A stretch of 64,000 bases of DNA from Colwellia sp. TT2012 (GTDB taxonomy: Bacteria > Pseudomonadota > Gammaproteobacteria > Enterobacterales > Alteromonadaceae), in NCBI RefSeq assembly GCF_001440345.1, contig NZ_LJYX01000021.1, forward strand, positions 620,001-684,000. The letters are read 5' to 3'. Positions 63,564-64,000 of this stretch are shown here, one piece after another. Each line of letters opens with the position of its first letter. Within the stretch, counting starts at the first letter, position 1. The translations under genes were made by a program, and so were the position numbers. The notes beneath the pieces are model-generated. The model searched no databases. It was not told the origin of the DNA and saw only the letters and a list, made by a program, of their open reading frames with translations.

Positions 63564-64000
63564 ATGCAAACAAATAAAAATATTTACTGTCAGTATCTTC
63601 GCGCTTTAACGTTCACTGGAGTGAGCCTAGTAGCACTTTTTAGTTTTATGGCAAACGCTATGGCAATAACCACTGACATGAGTGCGGAAGTGGCCACTGA
63701 ATTTAACAAACAGTTAAATTTACAGACCTGGCCAAAGATGCACACTAAATTAGCTTTAATGGATAACCCCTACTCGATATTTTACCAGGCCATCAAAAAG
63801 AACCTTACCGAAGAAGCAACGACTGGTCATCCGCGACGCTTAATGACACCTGAAGAAAGCCTATTAGCGGCTAAAAAGAAGCGTTTTGATTACTGCCAAG
63901 CATCCGTCAGCTTTTTTGTCGATTTTGCGCAAAGGGCAGATAATTTATCTACACTAGAGCGCAATCCGCTCACTAAAGATAAGCTTATGCAAGGCAATGG
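63564..64000 (+). CDS. Exported protein, N-terminal part (runs off the window)
   Basis: ATG 63564 opens a frame that stays open to the window end (at least 145 residues). It has a signal peptide (residues 1 to about 35; LTFTGVSLVALFSFMANAMA) followed by a hydrophilic, mostly helical region with LMTPEESLLAAKKKRFDYCQASVSFFVDFAQR. I do not recognise the family. It starts 115 bases after the MITE-like repeat and is preceded by AGAAGAAAAA. Confidence 0.65.
   Translation, partial: MQTNKNIYCQYLRALTFTGVSLVALFSFMANAMAITTDMSAEVATEFNKQLNLQTWPKMHTKLALMDNPYSIFYQAIKKNLTEEATTGHPRRLMTPEESLLAAKKKRFDYCQASVSFFVDFAQRADNLSTLERNPLTKDKLMQGN

Overview
The window looks like chromosome from a low-GC marine gammaproteobacterium of the Alteromonadales, most likely a Colwellia-type organism. 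This rests on the E. coli-like order of the translation and transcription genes, a FabY-type ketoacyl synthase, a large TonB-dependent receptor, secreted PKD/PPC proteases and AT-rich codon use. The genus is inferred from general resemblance, not from a database search.

Positions 1-20400, nearly all on the minus strand, are core information-processing genes. They run tuf (second copy, only its first codons), fusA, rpsG, rpsL, rpoC, rpoB, rplL, rplJ, rplA, rplK, then nusG, secE, tRNA-Trp, tuf, and tRNA-Thr, Gly, Tyr and Thr. Several strong sigma-70-type promoters can be read directly: before rpsL, rplK, rplJ, tRNA-Trp and the tRNA cluster. The rplL-rpoB spacer holds an attenuator-like hairpin. 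The usual nusG-rplK junction is split by an OmpA-family porin gene and by the broken N-terminal part of a GH9-type glucanase.

Positions 20700-37300 are mixed housekeeping and accessory genes: a DUF2726 protein, a dimeric dUTPase, a frameshifted PAS-GGDEF diguanylate cyclase, a GlxA-type AraC regulator divergent from fabY with a three-fold 21-bp-phased repeat between them, an EamA transporter, an Oar-like TonB receptor, topoisomerase III, an SRPBCC protein, a small potassium channel, a solute-binding protein with a membrane-anchored partner, and a RIO kinase. Positions 37300-43600 hold an S9 peptidase, the tRNA hydroxylase TrhO and a secreted subtilase.

Positions 43600-53000 hold a MITE-like repeat, a TetR remnant, and a regulated efflux-type module. 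The module comprises an NtrY-like kinase, an NtrC-like activator, a MacB-type permease, an ATPase and a membrane-fusion protein. A good sigma-54 promoter with two upstream dyads lies in front of the membrane-fusion gene, so the module appears to be a self-contained sigma-54 circuit. Positions 53400-64000 hold a long-form aconitase B, a small lipoprotein, a DUF1326/DUF2182 pair, a solute-binding protein, an exported GH2 beta-galactosidase with a palindromic operator, a second copy of the MITE-like repeat, and the start of an unrecognised exported protein.

The most unusual signal is a set of small hairpins that present GGA in the loop. They occur in both MITE-like copies and at a third locus (56899-56973), with different but self-complementary stems. 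This resembles a mobile or repeated RNA element with CsrA-type binding sites, but it is only a hypothesis.
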